64,000 nt of DNA from Flagellimonas pelagia. GTDB taxonomy: Bacteria; Bacteroidota; Bacteroidia; Flavobacteriales; Flavobacteriaceae. The position numbers and the translations under genes were made by a program. The notes below the pieces were generated by a model, which did no database searches, was not told the origin of the DNA, and saw only the letters and a list, made by a program, of their open reading frames with translations. Each line of letters begins with the position of its first letter. The first letter of the stretch is position 1. Location of the stretch: positions 486,495 through 550,494 of the forward strand of contig NZ_QXFI01000036.1 of NCBI RefSeq assembly GCF_003584135.1. Direction: 5' to 3'. This document shows positions 55,441 to 63,359 of this stretch, one piece after another.

Positions 55441-55629
55441 TTATAGAGGCTGACATCCTTGGGAAGTGCAAAGACCCTGAATAAGGTATCCATTACAAAA
55501 GTACTTGCATCGTGCACCAATTGTAGAACAGGCAGAACCTGCACAATCTGATGATGACCCTCCATGAATTGATTTTTGCTCCATTTTTCCCAAGACTTTC
55601 ACTCCAGTTAAATTCGATAATTTTTTCAT
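55441..55629 (-). CDS. double-glycine leader peptide precursor with six-cysteine core
   Basis: A 62-residue precursor from the ATG at 55629; the frame opens 16 codons earlier, but MKKLSNLTGVKVLGKMEQKS is the standard Bacteroidota leader pattern. The leader ends SIHGG (Gly23-Gly24). The predicted core of 38 residues begins SSSDCAGSAC and has Cys at core positions 5, 10, 17, 21, 30 and 35, spaced C-x4-C-x6-C-x3-C-x8-C-x4-C. Neighbours are a C39 exporter and a VKOR-thioredoxin oxidase. I infer a secreted three-disulfide peptide; antibacterial or signalling activity is not shown. Confidence 0.85.
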   Translation of the reverse strand: MKKLSNLTGVKVLGKMEQKSIHGGSSSDCAGSACSTIGARCKYFCNGYLIQGLCTSQGCQPL

Positions 55630-55671
55630 ACTAATAATGATTTTAAATTGAAACTTAACTTGAACATTTAG

Positions 55672-55692
55672 GGACACTCAAGCCTTGTGTCC
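55672..55692. promoter_or_regulatory. inverted repeat in the precursor upstream region
   Basis: GGACAC-N9-GTGTCC, about 43 bases before the precursor start codon. It could be an operator or form a hairpin in the mRNA leader. There is no regulator gene in the locus. Confidence 0.4.
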
Positions 55693-55695
55693 ACC

Positions 55696-55705
55696 TTTCG
55701 CGAAA
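55696..55705. promoter_or_regulatory. perfect ten-base palindrome upstream of the precursor
   Basis: TTTCGCGAAA lies three bases past the GGACAC/GTGTCC repeat, in the 124-base gap between the oxidase stop and the precursor start. It is GC-centred in AT-rich DNA, which makes chance less likely, but no binding protein is known. Confidence 0.35.
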
Positions 55706-55753
55706 AGATATCTTTGTTCAGTGCACCCATCACAAGTTGGACACTGAAATCAG

Positions 55754-57373
55754 TTAATTCGTTTGAACAAATTCCATTTCCTTCACCGAACGATTTTCGG
55801 TCAATTCCATAAGGTCTTCCATAAAAAACAAAAGATCCTCCCTTTTATATTCACTGGGATACTCTTTTCCATTGATGAGCAAAGCGGGGGTAAAATGTAT
55901 GCTGTTTTCAAAGCACCATTCTTGTTGTTGCATCAATATTTGACCATAGGTTTGTATATCTTTTGGTTCTCCCCATTTTTTCAACCAGCTTTCTAAATTT
56001 GCATTTTCCGAATAGGCCTCGCCCAAAGCTTCAATCAGTACATTTAGATGATCTTCATTGTACAATTCCAATAACCTGCAACAAACACTTGGGCCAATTT
56101 GGTCAAGATTTTTGGCATTTACATTAAACCTGATCACCAGTCGTATCCCATTCGGATATTTATTTGTTATCTCTTCCATGTCCAAATGGGCCGATTTGCA
56201 ATAAAAACATTCAGGGTTTGTCAACAACAGCAACTCCAAAGGGGAGTCCTTATCCCCCATGACAATTTCTTCCTTTTCACCCCTCTTGGGAATAGTGGTA
56301 TCCATCCCCTTTGAACCATTCAATAAGAAAGTGAATACATCAAAATTTCTTTTGAACCTGTAATGATCTATTTTAATCTTTTTCAATGATTGGTTATCCA
56401 GAAGCAGAGAACGAACAGGCATCCAAATAGAAGACGCCATCAACAAGCAAAATGACAATACCGCAAAGCCATTTACATGAAAATTGAAAAGATCGCGGTT
56501 CAAAACAATACTTATGGCCTGCATCCATAAAACTCCCACTATAGCCAGACAAAGTGGACACCATTTTTTAACCCCATAATATTGGTAATACAAGGAATAT
56601 ATGGTAGCGGGAAGGGAAAGTATGGTCATCATGACCATTGTGGTGCTTCCTATTTCCAAAACTGGATTTAAGAACCAAGCAATGGTAATCCCCGAAAAAT
56701 ATACAATACTCAGGTCGCTCAATTTTAAAAGACCTAATATTCTTGCTCCCTTCGATTGCAGTACAGCATCACAACTGGTCATCTTACTAGCATTACAAAT
56801 TTTATCCAATGCCTTGGAATTATATCCCAACTCATGTTTTAGAATGAGTATACTGATACCAAGGCCTATGACACCAAGTATGAAATGAGCCATCATGAAA
56901 GTGGTAGGGCCTGCATAGATAAAAGAGGCCGTCAACAACAAAAGAACCGTTAAAAGCAATATGTAATTGGGAATCCTGCCAATAGTGATATTCTTTTCTT
57001 CTTCCATATCCGGTGATTCTATCCCCAGTAAAACACCATCCCATGTGGCAAGGAATTCTTCATCGGTCAGATTATATTTCTTCCCATCTTCCAAAACTAA
57101 ATTGAACTTGTCATCCGTCTTTTTTACCAACATATATTGTTCTTCCTTGGAAAGCGCGATGAAATTGTCCGGTAATTGGGCAAGAATATCCACATCACAA
57201 GGCAATTCAAGCGCGATGCCCTCTATGTTAAAATGATGGAGAACCCCAGTAATTGAATGTAGACTCGGATAAGATGGATGGCTTAAAAGTTGAAATTGCA
57301 ATTCATCAGAATTAATCCTATATTTTTCACGCTTAAGGAACGCTTGCAGAAGAGTGTAAACAGAATTTTTCAT
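55754..57373 (-). CDS. membrane disulfide oxidase: inactive C39-like domain + VKOR + thioredoxin
   Basis: A 539-residue fusion. Residues 1-120 look like a C39 peptidase domain (LLSHPSYPSLHSITGVLHHF; NFIALSK at the place of the His strand) but lack the catalytic Cys and His. Residues 135-320 form a VKOR domain with loop cysteines 193 and 201 (CNASKMTSCDAVLQS) and active-site CPLC at 272-275. Residues 365-525 are a thioredoxin/DsbA-like domain with CFYC at 389-392 and a cis-Pro-type motif HFTPALLINGK. VKOR-Trx pairs form disulfides using quinone. It lies just upstream of the six-Cys peptide gene, its likely substrate. Confidence 0.9.
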   Translation of the reverse strand: MKNSVYTLLQAFLKREKYRINSDELQFQLLSHPSYPSLHSITGVLHHFNIEGIALELPCDVDILAQLPDNFIALSKEEQYMLVKKTDDKFNLVLEDGKKYNLTDEEFLATWDGVLLGIESPDMEEEKNITIGRIPNYILLLTVLLLLTASFIYAGPTTFMMAHFILGVIGLGISILILKHELGYNSKALDKICNASKMTSCDAVLQSKGARILGLLKLSDLSIVYFSGITIAWFLNPVLEIGSTTMVMMTILSLPATIYSLYYQYYGVKKWCPLCLAIVGVLWMQAISIVLNRDLFNFHVNGFAVLSFCLLMASSIWMPVRSLLLDNQSLKKIKIDHYRFKRNFDVFTFLLNGSKGMDTTIPKRGEKEEIVMGDKDSPLELLLLTNPECFYCKSAHLDMEEITNKYPNGIRLVIRFNVNAKNLDQIGPSVCCRLLELYNEDHLNVLIEALGEAYSENANLESWLKKWGEPKDIQTYGQILMQQQEWCFENSIHFTPALLINGKEYPSEYKREDLLFFMEDLMELTENRSVKEMEFVQTN

Positions 57374-57734
57374 GTAGGAAAAATATTCAATTAAATATAA
57401 GAATATAATTGCTAATTATTATGAAGGTATTGTTATTCCTTGATAATTAACATAATTTTAACTTAAAATCAGAGAATACTTAAATCCTGTACTACATGAA
57501 GTTTTAATCAATTGAAATCGCTTTTGTCCACTTTAAAAAATATAGGGATACTCGCTAAAAGACAATGTCGGCAATTGGAAAAAGGGAATGTTTCAACCCT
57601 TATATATGGCAATGGTTGATCAAGTGGTAAAGGACCGGGGGAATCCTCTATCCCACAGTTTTGGCAAGTATTTAATATTCAACATGGCAGGCTAAAATCG
57701 ATAGAGACAATAATTGGTTGTTCAACCGATATAT
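57374..57734. other. 361-base AT-rich gap with a zinc-ribbon-like fragment
   Basis: The region between the oxidase start and the lipocalin-like gene. It is AT-rich near the oxidase and must hold that gene's promoter. On the minus strand a frame from about 57678 to 57508 reads NTCQNCGIEDSPG and later SNCRHCLLAS before a stop, a CxxC...CxxC pattern, but has no start codon after the preceding in-frame stop. It may be a gene remnant, a frameshifted small gene or chance. Confidence 0.35.
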
Positions 57735-58169
57735 TTATATACCCGTCCTCACATATTTATAGCTACAGCCTTCGTAACAGGCTATGCTTGTGGGAGTCAA
57801 AAGAATTTCATTTTTACCGTAATCAACCTTATAGGTAATCAACCCTTCATCGTTTTCCGTGCCCGTCTCGAACCCCTCACAATCGTATTCAAGGGTGAGA
57901 TTTCCATCATCAACGAGGAATGCACCTGTTGTACATTCGGAATACCTATCGGAAGAAAAATTTCCATTTCCCTGAAATTGGATCTCTTCCCCATCCTCAA
58001 CATCGGTCCAATACTGTGGGCCACCATCGCTTATAAAGGCTGCGGTCAATTTCCAAGTTCCTTCTATCGGGAACGCATCATAATCGAAATTTTTAAGATC
58101 ATCCTCGTGATCGCAGGAGATGAGAAAACCAAAAATGATAATGGAGATACCTGAAAACAACTTTTTCAT
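57735..58169 (-). CDS. lipocalin-like lipoprotein of unknown function
   Basis: A 144-residue lipoprotein (lipobox FGFLISCDH, Cys19). The mature part begins PIEGTWKLTAAFISDGG and is beta-rich, as in lipocalin-like proteins of Bacteroidota, and has several cysteines (CTTG, YDCEG, ACYEGC), so it may itself contain disulfides. It lies 82 bases after the short plug protein gene and 361 bases before the oxidase gene. An immunity role for the nearby peptide is possible but has no direct support. Confidence 0.75.
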   Translation of the reverse strand: MKKLFSGISIIIFGFLISCDHEDDLKNFDYDAFPIEGTWKLTAAFISDGGPQYWTDVEDGEEIQFQGNGNFSSDRYSECTTGAFLVDDGNLTLEYDCEGFETGTENDEGLITYKVDYGKNEILLTPTSIACYEGCSYKYVRTGI

Positions 58170-58251
58170 ACCAAATCCTTTTTATGACCAAGATGTTTCT
58201 TTTTCAATACGTTGCGTAATACAGGAATAAAAAAACTAGTTGACTCCCAAT

Positions 58252-58923
58252 CTATTTTTTCATCTTTATAACAATTACACCATTGGCGCCGCGGGCCCCA
58301 TATAATGAGGCATTTTCATCACGAATCACCTCAACGGAAGCCACATTTCGGGGCAAGATATACTCTATGGAGCTTACCACTGTGCCGTCTACGATCAATA
58401 ACGGCTCCTGCCCACTGTTAACTGAGTTTAGTGCATTGCCCCTTAATCGTATTTTGGTCCCGTTCACTTGGGCACCCGGAACTTCTGTAGCAATCAACTG
58501 ATACATATCCAAGTATTTACTATAATCCTTCGGCTCTCTTTTGCTCCGTACTTTTCCTTTCGTATCGTATCCAAGTTCCGATAATTTATCTTCGGTGACT
58601 AAAGGGCCACCTTCAGGAAAAACAATCTGTATTTCTTCGCTTCCATCCAAATCAACGGATTGGATTCCATAAATCGGGGAAAATGCCATGATGACCTTGT
58701 TTTCATTGTTCAAGTCAATTTCGAAATGCCCCTTTTTATCGGTTCTAACCCTGGTATTGACCGAGTCCAAATAGATGATGGCTTTTTTGACGGGGTTATG
58801 CCCGGGGTCCAATACGGTACCACTTACCCTAACCGATTTGGATTCAACAGTTTGAGCTATAAGTGTACCTACGAACATAAAATAGAGAGTGATAAAATAT
58901 AATCTTGGCTGTTTTGTTTTCAT
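58252..58923 (-). CDS. barrel-less TonB-plug protein (regulatory-like domain + plug)
   Basis: A 223-residue secreted protein: signal peptide (cleavage near LIAQ), a carboxypeptidase-regulatory-like domain at about 28-95 (SGTVLDPGHNPVKKAIIYLD), then a TonB receptor plug (VNGTKIRLRG, PLLIVDGTVV, SLYGARGANGVIVIKMKK) at which the protein ends. There is no beta-barrel, and the stop is directly after the plug, so this is a stand-alone protein or an ancient truncation. No barrel sequence lies downstream to suggest a recent break. Confidence 0.84.
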   Translation of the reverse strand: MKTKQPRLYFITLYFMFVGTLIAQTVESKSVRVSGTVLDPGHNPVKKAIIYLDSVNTRVRTDKKGHFEIDLNNENKVIMAFSPIYGIQSVDLDGSEEIQIVFPEGGPLVTEDKLSELGYDTKGKVRSKREPKDYSKYLDMYQLIATEVPGAQVNGTKIRLRGNALNSVNSGQEPLLIVDGTVVSSIEYILPRNVASVEVIRDENASLYGARGANGVIVIKMKK

Positions 58924-59073
58924 TTCCGATGACTCTTTAAAGGTTCTACATGGTCAAATTAATTTTCTTATTTAAAAAATAAGGCTTGTACCACATACTT
59001 TATTGGATGTAATGTAATTTAATTGATTTTGATCAAGATTGATTTTTCACGTCAATATTTCTCTTACAAGTCT

Positions 59074-61524
59074 TTATAAACTAACTTCAAAAGTTCTTGA
59101 CTCATTTACGATTTGCCCATTTTCAGTAATTCCCTTTATTTCAATAACATATTTTCCAATTTGGTTTCCACTGAAAAACTCCATGGAATAAATACCCGAT
59201 GCGTCCATTTCGATTTTGGGGTCCCAATAAAGTGTGCCCTCATTTTTACCATTTAACCCAAGAGTGGCCGGTTTAAAATCAGTATTTTCATCAAATCCCT
59301 GAATTTCCAGCTTTACCATACCAGTATCAGAAGGCCCATAATCTGAACTTAAAAGTGTTCTATTGGTATATACCGCTATTACGCCGGAAGCTGCCCTACT
59401 CCCATATAAAGTAGCCGAGGCAAAACGGAGCACGTCGATGAACAACACCTCACTTGCCCGCAATGTATTGAGAAGACCTTTTGCGGGCACCCCATCCACC
59501 AAGACCAAAGGTCCTGTCCCATTTTTTATACTGCCGGGACTTCCACCCAACAAACTAATACTTTGATTTGGATAATCCCCTGATATACGGAAGCCTTTGC
59601 GAGCCAATAAATCTATGGCACTCATCCCATACCAACCCGGTATGGAATCCCTGAAAACCCGAACATCCGGATGGCTATATGGAACGGAGGAATTGATTTC
59701 CTCCATTATGATTTGGTCTATTGTCTTTCTTTTTTCTTTGACCACCACTTCATTTAAATACGTCATACCCGGTTGGTAATCCTCGGATTTGATATGGTCA
59801 TAGTCCGAATTGTAATCTTTTGAGGTATGATGAGTAGCGATCAGATACGGGTTTTCTGTATTATGAGGCATGTTTTTGGTGATTTTTGGCCATGTCGGAT
59901 CTACGATGATCGAATCCTTGGGGAAATCATTCTTGTTTTTTAATTGAAGTATTGCCGTGGCCTTGCCATTAAAGACATAGGGGCCAAAACTAAAATGACC
60001 GTTCTTGTCCACAACTTGGGTCTCACCATAGGCATTTTCCAAAATACTGAGCGAAACGATCCTTTCGCTCATTTTTTCATTGTTTGCCGAGCAAGTCACT
60101 TTTCCACTGATCATGATGCCTTTTTCCGGATTGGATGTGCCGACAGATCTATTATTGTCCTCCAGGTCGTTCAATATAAACCCTTCCCTCTCTTTGGTCA
60201 ACATGAAGGCATCCATAATAGGTTTCGATAATTCAAAACCTATACGATCTATCGTCAGATTGTTGATTGTGCCAATAAAGTCCGATTCCAATAAAAACCA
60301 GTCCTTCATTCCAGAATGGTGTATCTGGTTCTCCAATGGTGTAATGCTTACCGAGAAATCCCCTTTTATCGGTGTTCCCATGGAGTCTTTGATCGATATC
60401 GATAAATTGGTCCTTTCATTTTTGAAAGGTTTGTCGGGAGAAATGTTGATGGATAATCTAGGCTCCTTGGTTTTATTATCAACGAAGATGGTTCTTTGGC
60501 AAATGGGTTCCCCTTTTTTGTTGTCTAGGGTGAATCGTGCCATCCCATTGGGAAAGTCTTTGGTAGGTATTTTCAGGGCGTAGAAACTTTCTTGACCGGA
60601 ATCCACTTTATGTTCGATGATTTTTCCACCTCTCATATACCCCTTTACAACCGTACCATCAAGTCCATTCTTCTCGGTACTTTCCATCTGCACAATGATG
60701 TTTTCATCACGGTTTTTGACGCTCAAGGAATACCCTTTGGTTGAAACCGGAGGCAGGAAATATTTTCTTTGGGCATCATCATGGATCATGGCATAATATG
60801 AGGTGTTGGTCTTAGGTTTAAAATAAACCAGGGCCAGTCCTTCATCACTTTTGAAATGTGCGACTGTTTTTCTGTTAGAATCGAGTATTGCCCCTTCCAA
60901 ATCAAGTGGATTTCCGTCCGCATCGGTGATTTTCAAGGCCAGGGTTGTTGAGAGTCCAGCCACCAAGGTTCCTCCTTCCGGGAAGAAATGGATTTGGATA
61001 GTTCTGTCCTCTTGGTACATTGAAAGGTTTTTGGTCTTAACTGAGTTGTGTACAAGATCATCACTGAACTCCTTTAGAGAGGTATGATCCTGAAATACGG
61101 GCAGTACATTCTGAAAATAGGGAACAGCATCATTCAGCATGAATTTGGTGTAGGCCCTTAATCCATAAGAACCATTTTGGATTTTTTTGGGCAAAGGAAT
61201 TGCGCTGTAACCGCTGATATCTTCAACATATAACCTGCGTTTATCTACAATGCTGTCCCGGGAATCCAAAAGCTCAACATAGACCACTCTACTTTTTGGA
61301 CTTTTTTTATGGGTAAGGCCATCAAGTAGGTAGGCCTTGAACCAAATGGTGTCCCCGGCCATGTACATATCCTTGTCCGTATGCAAATAGGTTTTTTCCG
61401 GAGAATAGAAGTTTATATTATCGGTTAGGGGGATTTCTGTTGTATTTCCATCTTGCCCATGGCTATTGAAAGAAATCAAGCTTATAACAAGTATTACTAG
61501 TATTGGAATCGTTTTTCGTTTCAT
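59074..61524 (-). CDS. large secreted protein with macroglobulin-like (MG2) region and embedded TonB plug
   Basis: An 816-residue protein with a signal peptide (cleavage near SHGQ). The N-terminal part is MG2-like (PEKTYLHTDKDMYMAGDTIW is the usual signature), followed by several Ig-like beta domains. Near residues 620-720 is a plug domain (GTGPLVLVDGVPAKG, LYGSRAASGVIAVYTNR), then a closing beta domain of about 85 residues. No barrel is present. Such proteins are found on Bacteroidota surfaces with unknown function. It is the first gene of the 57.7-61.5 kb unit and precedes the short plug protein by 150 bases. Confidence 0.84.
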   Translation of the reverse strand: MKRKTIPILVILVISLISFNSHGQDGNTTEIPLTDNINFYSPEKTYLHTDKDMYMAGDTIWFKAYLLDGLTHKKSPKSRVVYVELLDSRDSIVDKRRLYVEDISGYSAIPLPKKIQNGSYGLRAYTKFMLNDAVPYFQNVLPVFQDHTSLKEFSDDLVHNSVKTKNLSMYQEDRTIQIHFFPEGGTLVAGLSTTLALKITDADGNPLDLEGAILDSNRKTVAHFKSDEGLALVYFKPKTNTSYYAMIHDDAQRKYFLPPVSTKGYSLSVKNRDENIIVQMESTEKNGLDGTVVKGYMRGGKIIEHKVDSGQESFYALKIPTKDFPNGMARFTLDNKKGEPICQRTIFVDNKTKEPRLSINISPDKPFKNERTNLSISIKDSMGTPIKGDFSVSITPLENQIHHSGMKDWFLLESDFIGTINNLTIDRIGFELSKPIMDAFMLTKEREGFILNDLEDNNRSVGTSNPEKGIMISGKVTCSANNEKMSERIVSLSILENAYGETQVVDKNGHFSFGPYVFNGKATAILQLKNKNDFPKDSIIVDPTWPKITKNMPHNTENPYLIATHHTSKDYNSDYDHIKSEDYQPGMTYLNEVVVKEKRKTIDQIIMEEINSSVPYSHPDVRVFRDSIPGWYGMSAIDLLARKGFRISGDYPNQSISLLGGSPGSIKNGTGPLVLVDGVPAKGLLNTLRASEVLFIDVLRFASATLYGSRAASGVIAVYTNRTLLSSDYGPSDTGMVKLEIQGFDENTDFKPATLGLNGKNEGTLYWDPKIEMDASGIYSMEFFSGNQIGKYVIEIKGITENGQIVNESRTFEVSL

Positions 61525-61898
61525 ATGATTTTTAAACTAAAACCTTTTAATCCAATTATTTACAATATAATCACTCTTTGGAAATAGAACCCAGTTGATG
61601 CTCAGAAACGCCATCAAAAGAGTTGTTCAGGACAACATCCAAATAAAACGTGCTGGAACTCTTGATTTTATGAAATCAGCAAATCTACCCCAGTAAAGCC
61701 CCTAATTATGAACAAGATACGTCTTTTAAGCCAACAATTGAATAATCGGCAATGAAATAGATTGTTCTAAGAGCTAACAATCACAAGTTTTAACCGCAAG
61801 TAGTGTAATGATATCAAACCAATATTTCTGAACGAAGCGTTATCAAAAATCAACTTACACTTCCTAAACACTTTATCGCCCATCCTGTTTTAAGAAAT

Positions 61899-61927
61899 AA
61901 AAAAACCAAGCATGTGCTTGGTTTTTT
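61899..61927. terminator. bidirectional terminator after the sugar-kinase unit
   Basis: AAAAAACCAAGCA and TGCTTGGTTTTTT form a near-perfect stem with A and T tracts on the two sides. It insulates the kinase unit from the peptide and plug-protein locus. Confidence 0.88.
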
Positions 61928-61969
61928 GGATTGAAATTACAATCATTTGTAATACAGTAATTTACATTG

Positions 61970-62026
61970 TTATTTTAACCAATAGAGCTCCTCATCGGTC
62001 TCTCTTTTACGCTCGTTTTCGCTCAT
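61970..62026 (-). CDS. possible 18-residue small ORF
   Basis: Reads MSENERKRETDEELYWLK then stop, a charged peptide beginning with ATG and ending 43 bases before the strong terminator, downstream of the kinase gene. An in-frame stop lies six codons before the ATG. There is no independent evidence of translation. The run of codons with protein-like composition between ATG and terminator is why I list it. Confidence 0.25.
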   Translation of the reverse strand: MSENERKRETDEELYWLK

Positions 62027-62217
62027 TTTCGTTTTTGTTCTTTAAAAAATAACAAATGATCATATTTGAGGTTTGGACTGCAAAAAGAAGGCGCAGTATA
62101 CCAATTTGGTTGGACCAAAGTATTGTACTCTAAACACCCTATCCAATGTAGTCGTTTTTATTTTCAATCATCACAATTGTCTTTATGGCTCCTGAATAAT
62201 CCTTGAAGACTGCTTCT

Positions 62218-63258
62218 TTATCGAGATACCCTTCCAGAAGCATCCCCGCCCATTAATTTTTCTACTTCAGATACGGTCACAAGGTTGGCATCACCTAAAA
62301 TTGTATGCTTCAAACAAGAAGCTGCAACCGCAAAATCAAGGGCTTTTTGATCATTATCCGGCCACGTTTTGAGCCCATAGATCAATCCCCCCATAAAACT
62401 GTCTCCACCACCGACCCTATCAACAATGTGGGTTATTTGGTATGTATCCGATTTGAACATGGTTTTCCCGTCGTACATTACTCCTGCCCATGTGTTATGG
62501 GAAGCACTAATAGATCCTCTAAGGGTAGTAATTACTTTTTTCGCGTTCGGGAATTTCTTCATCATTTGTTGGCAAACCGAAAGAAAAGCCTCTGCGGTCA
62601 CATCATGTCCTGATTTGTGCACATCCAAACCTTCTGGGTGAATACCAAAATGTTTTTGCGCATCTTCTTCATTGCCTAAAATAATATCGCAATGAGAGAC
62701 AAGTTGGGGCATGATTTCCTGAGGCTCCTTACCATATTTCCAAAGCTTGGCCCTATAGTTCAAGTCGGTTGAAATCGTGAGTCCCATCTTATCAGCAATC
62801 TCAACGGCCTCTAAACAGGCATCTGCCGCCCCTTGTGAAATGGCAGGGGTTATCCCTGTCCAATGAAACCAATCGGCACCATCAAACACACTCTCCCAAT
62901 CGACCATTCCCGGTTGTATCTCGGACATGGCAGAATGTGCCCTATCATAAACAACCTTACTCCCTCGGCTCACTGCCCCAGTTTCCAAAAAATAAATTCC
63001 GAGCCGATCGCCCCCAAAGACCACATGTTCGGTCCCTACGTTGCGCTTGCGCATTTCCATCAGGGCACATTCCCCAATATCATTCTTGGGCAAACGAGTC
63101 ACAAAATCCACCGGAATCCCATAATTGGCCAAGGATACCGCAACATTGGATTCACCGCCTCCATAAACCACTTCAAAACTGTTTGCTTGGGAAAAGCGTT
63201 TAAACCCTTCTGGGGCCAGACGCAACATTATCTCACCAAAGGTGACTACTTTTTTCAT
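62218..63258 (-). CDS. kdgK: PfkB-family sugar kinase, probable 2-keto-3-deoxygluconate kinase
   Basis: A 346-residue ribokinase-fold enzyme. It starts VVTFGEIMLRLAPEG, has the N-terminal PfkB signature in VVYGGGESNVAVSLANYG, the substrate-binding STDLNYRAKLWK region and the ATP/anion-hole catalytic motif DRVGGGDSFMGGL with its catalytic Asp. KDG kinases phosphorylate 2-keto-3-deoxygluconate from uronate or alginate breakdown; the opening sequence fits that subgroup, but no aldolase or lyase gene is in view to confirm it. Confidence 0.85.
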   Translation of the reverse strand: MKKVVTFGEIMLRLAPEGFKRFSQANSFEVVYGGGESNVAVSLANYGIPVDFVTRLPKNDIGECALMEMRKRNVGTEHVVFGGDRLGIYFLETGAVSRGSKVVYDRAHSAMSEIQPGMVDWESVFDGADWFHWTGITPAISQGAADACLEAVEIADKMGLTISTDLNYRAKLWKYGKEPQEIMPQLVSHCDIILGNEEDAQKHFGIHPEGLDVHKSGHDVTAEAFLSVCQQMMKKFPNAKKVITTLRGSISASHNTWAGVMYDGKTMFKSDTYQITHIVDRVGGGDSFMGGLIYGLKTWPDNDQKALDFAVAASCLKHTILGDANLVTVSEVEKLMGGDASGRVSR

Positions 63259-63303
63259 TTTTAGTAAAGGTTATATATGATTGATCTAATTTTAAAAAAG
63301 GGG

Positions 63304-63340
63304 AAAAGGGCACGCTACGCTACTATTTACGTGCCCTTTT
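63304..63340 (-). terminator. terminator between BASS transporter and kinase genes
   Basis: AAAAGGGCACG (63304-63314) and CGTGCCCTTTT (63330-63340) pair perfectly, and on the minus strand a TTTTCCCC tract follows. It lies between the transporter stop and the kinase start. Confidence 0.75.
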
Positions 63341-63359
63341 AAAAACTAACAAACTATTC

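Larger units (their letters stand above)
61525..62217. other. 693-base intergenic region with one terminator
   Basis: Between the MG2/plug gene and the sugar kinase gene, both on the minus strand. It has a strong terminator near 61899-61927 and an 18-codon frame at 61970-62026. From 61525 to 61898, the upstream region of the plug-protein unit, I see AT-rich DNA and no protein-like frame. Confidence 0.5.

Noticed and set aside
55629-55677. The upstream 16-codon extension of the peptide precursor
   Set aside because: The extension is not leader-like, and the conserved MKKL start at 55629 gives a standard 24-residue double-glycine leader.
58252-58923. The 223-residue plug protein as a broken SusC gene
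   Set aside because: No barrel-coding sequence follows in any frame before the next gene 82 bases away, so there is no sign of a recent truncation.
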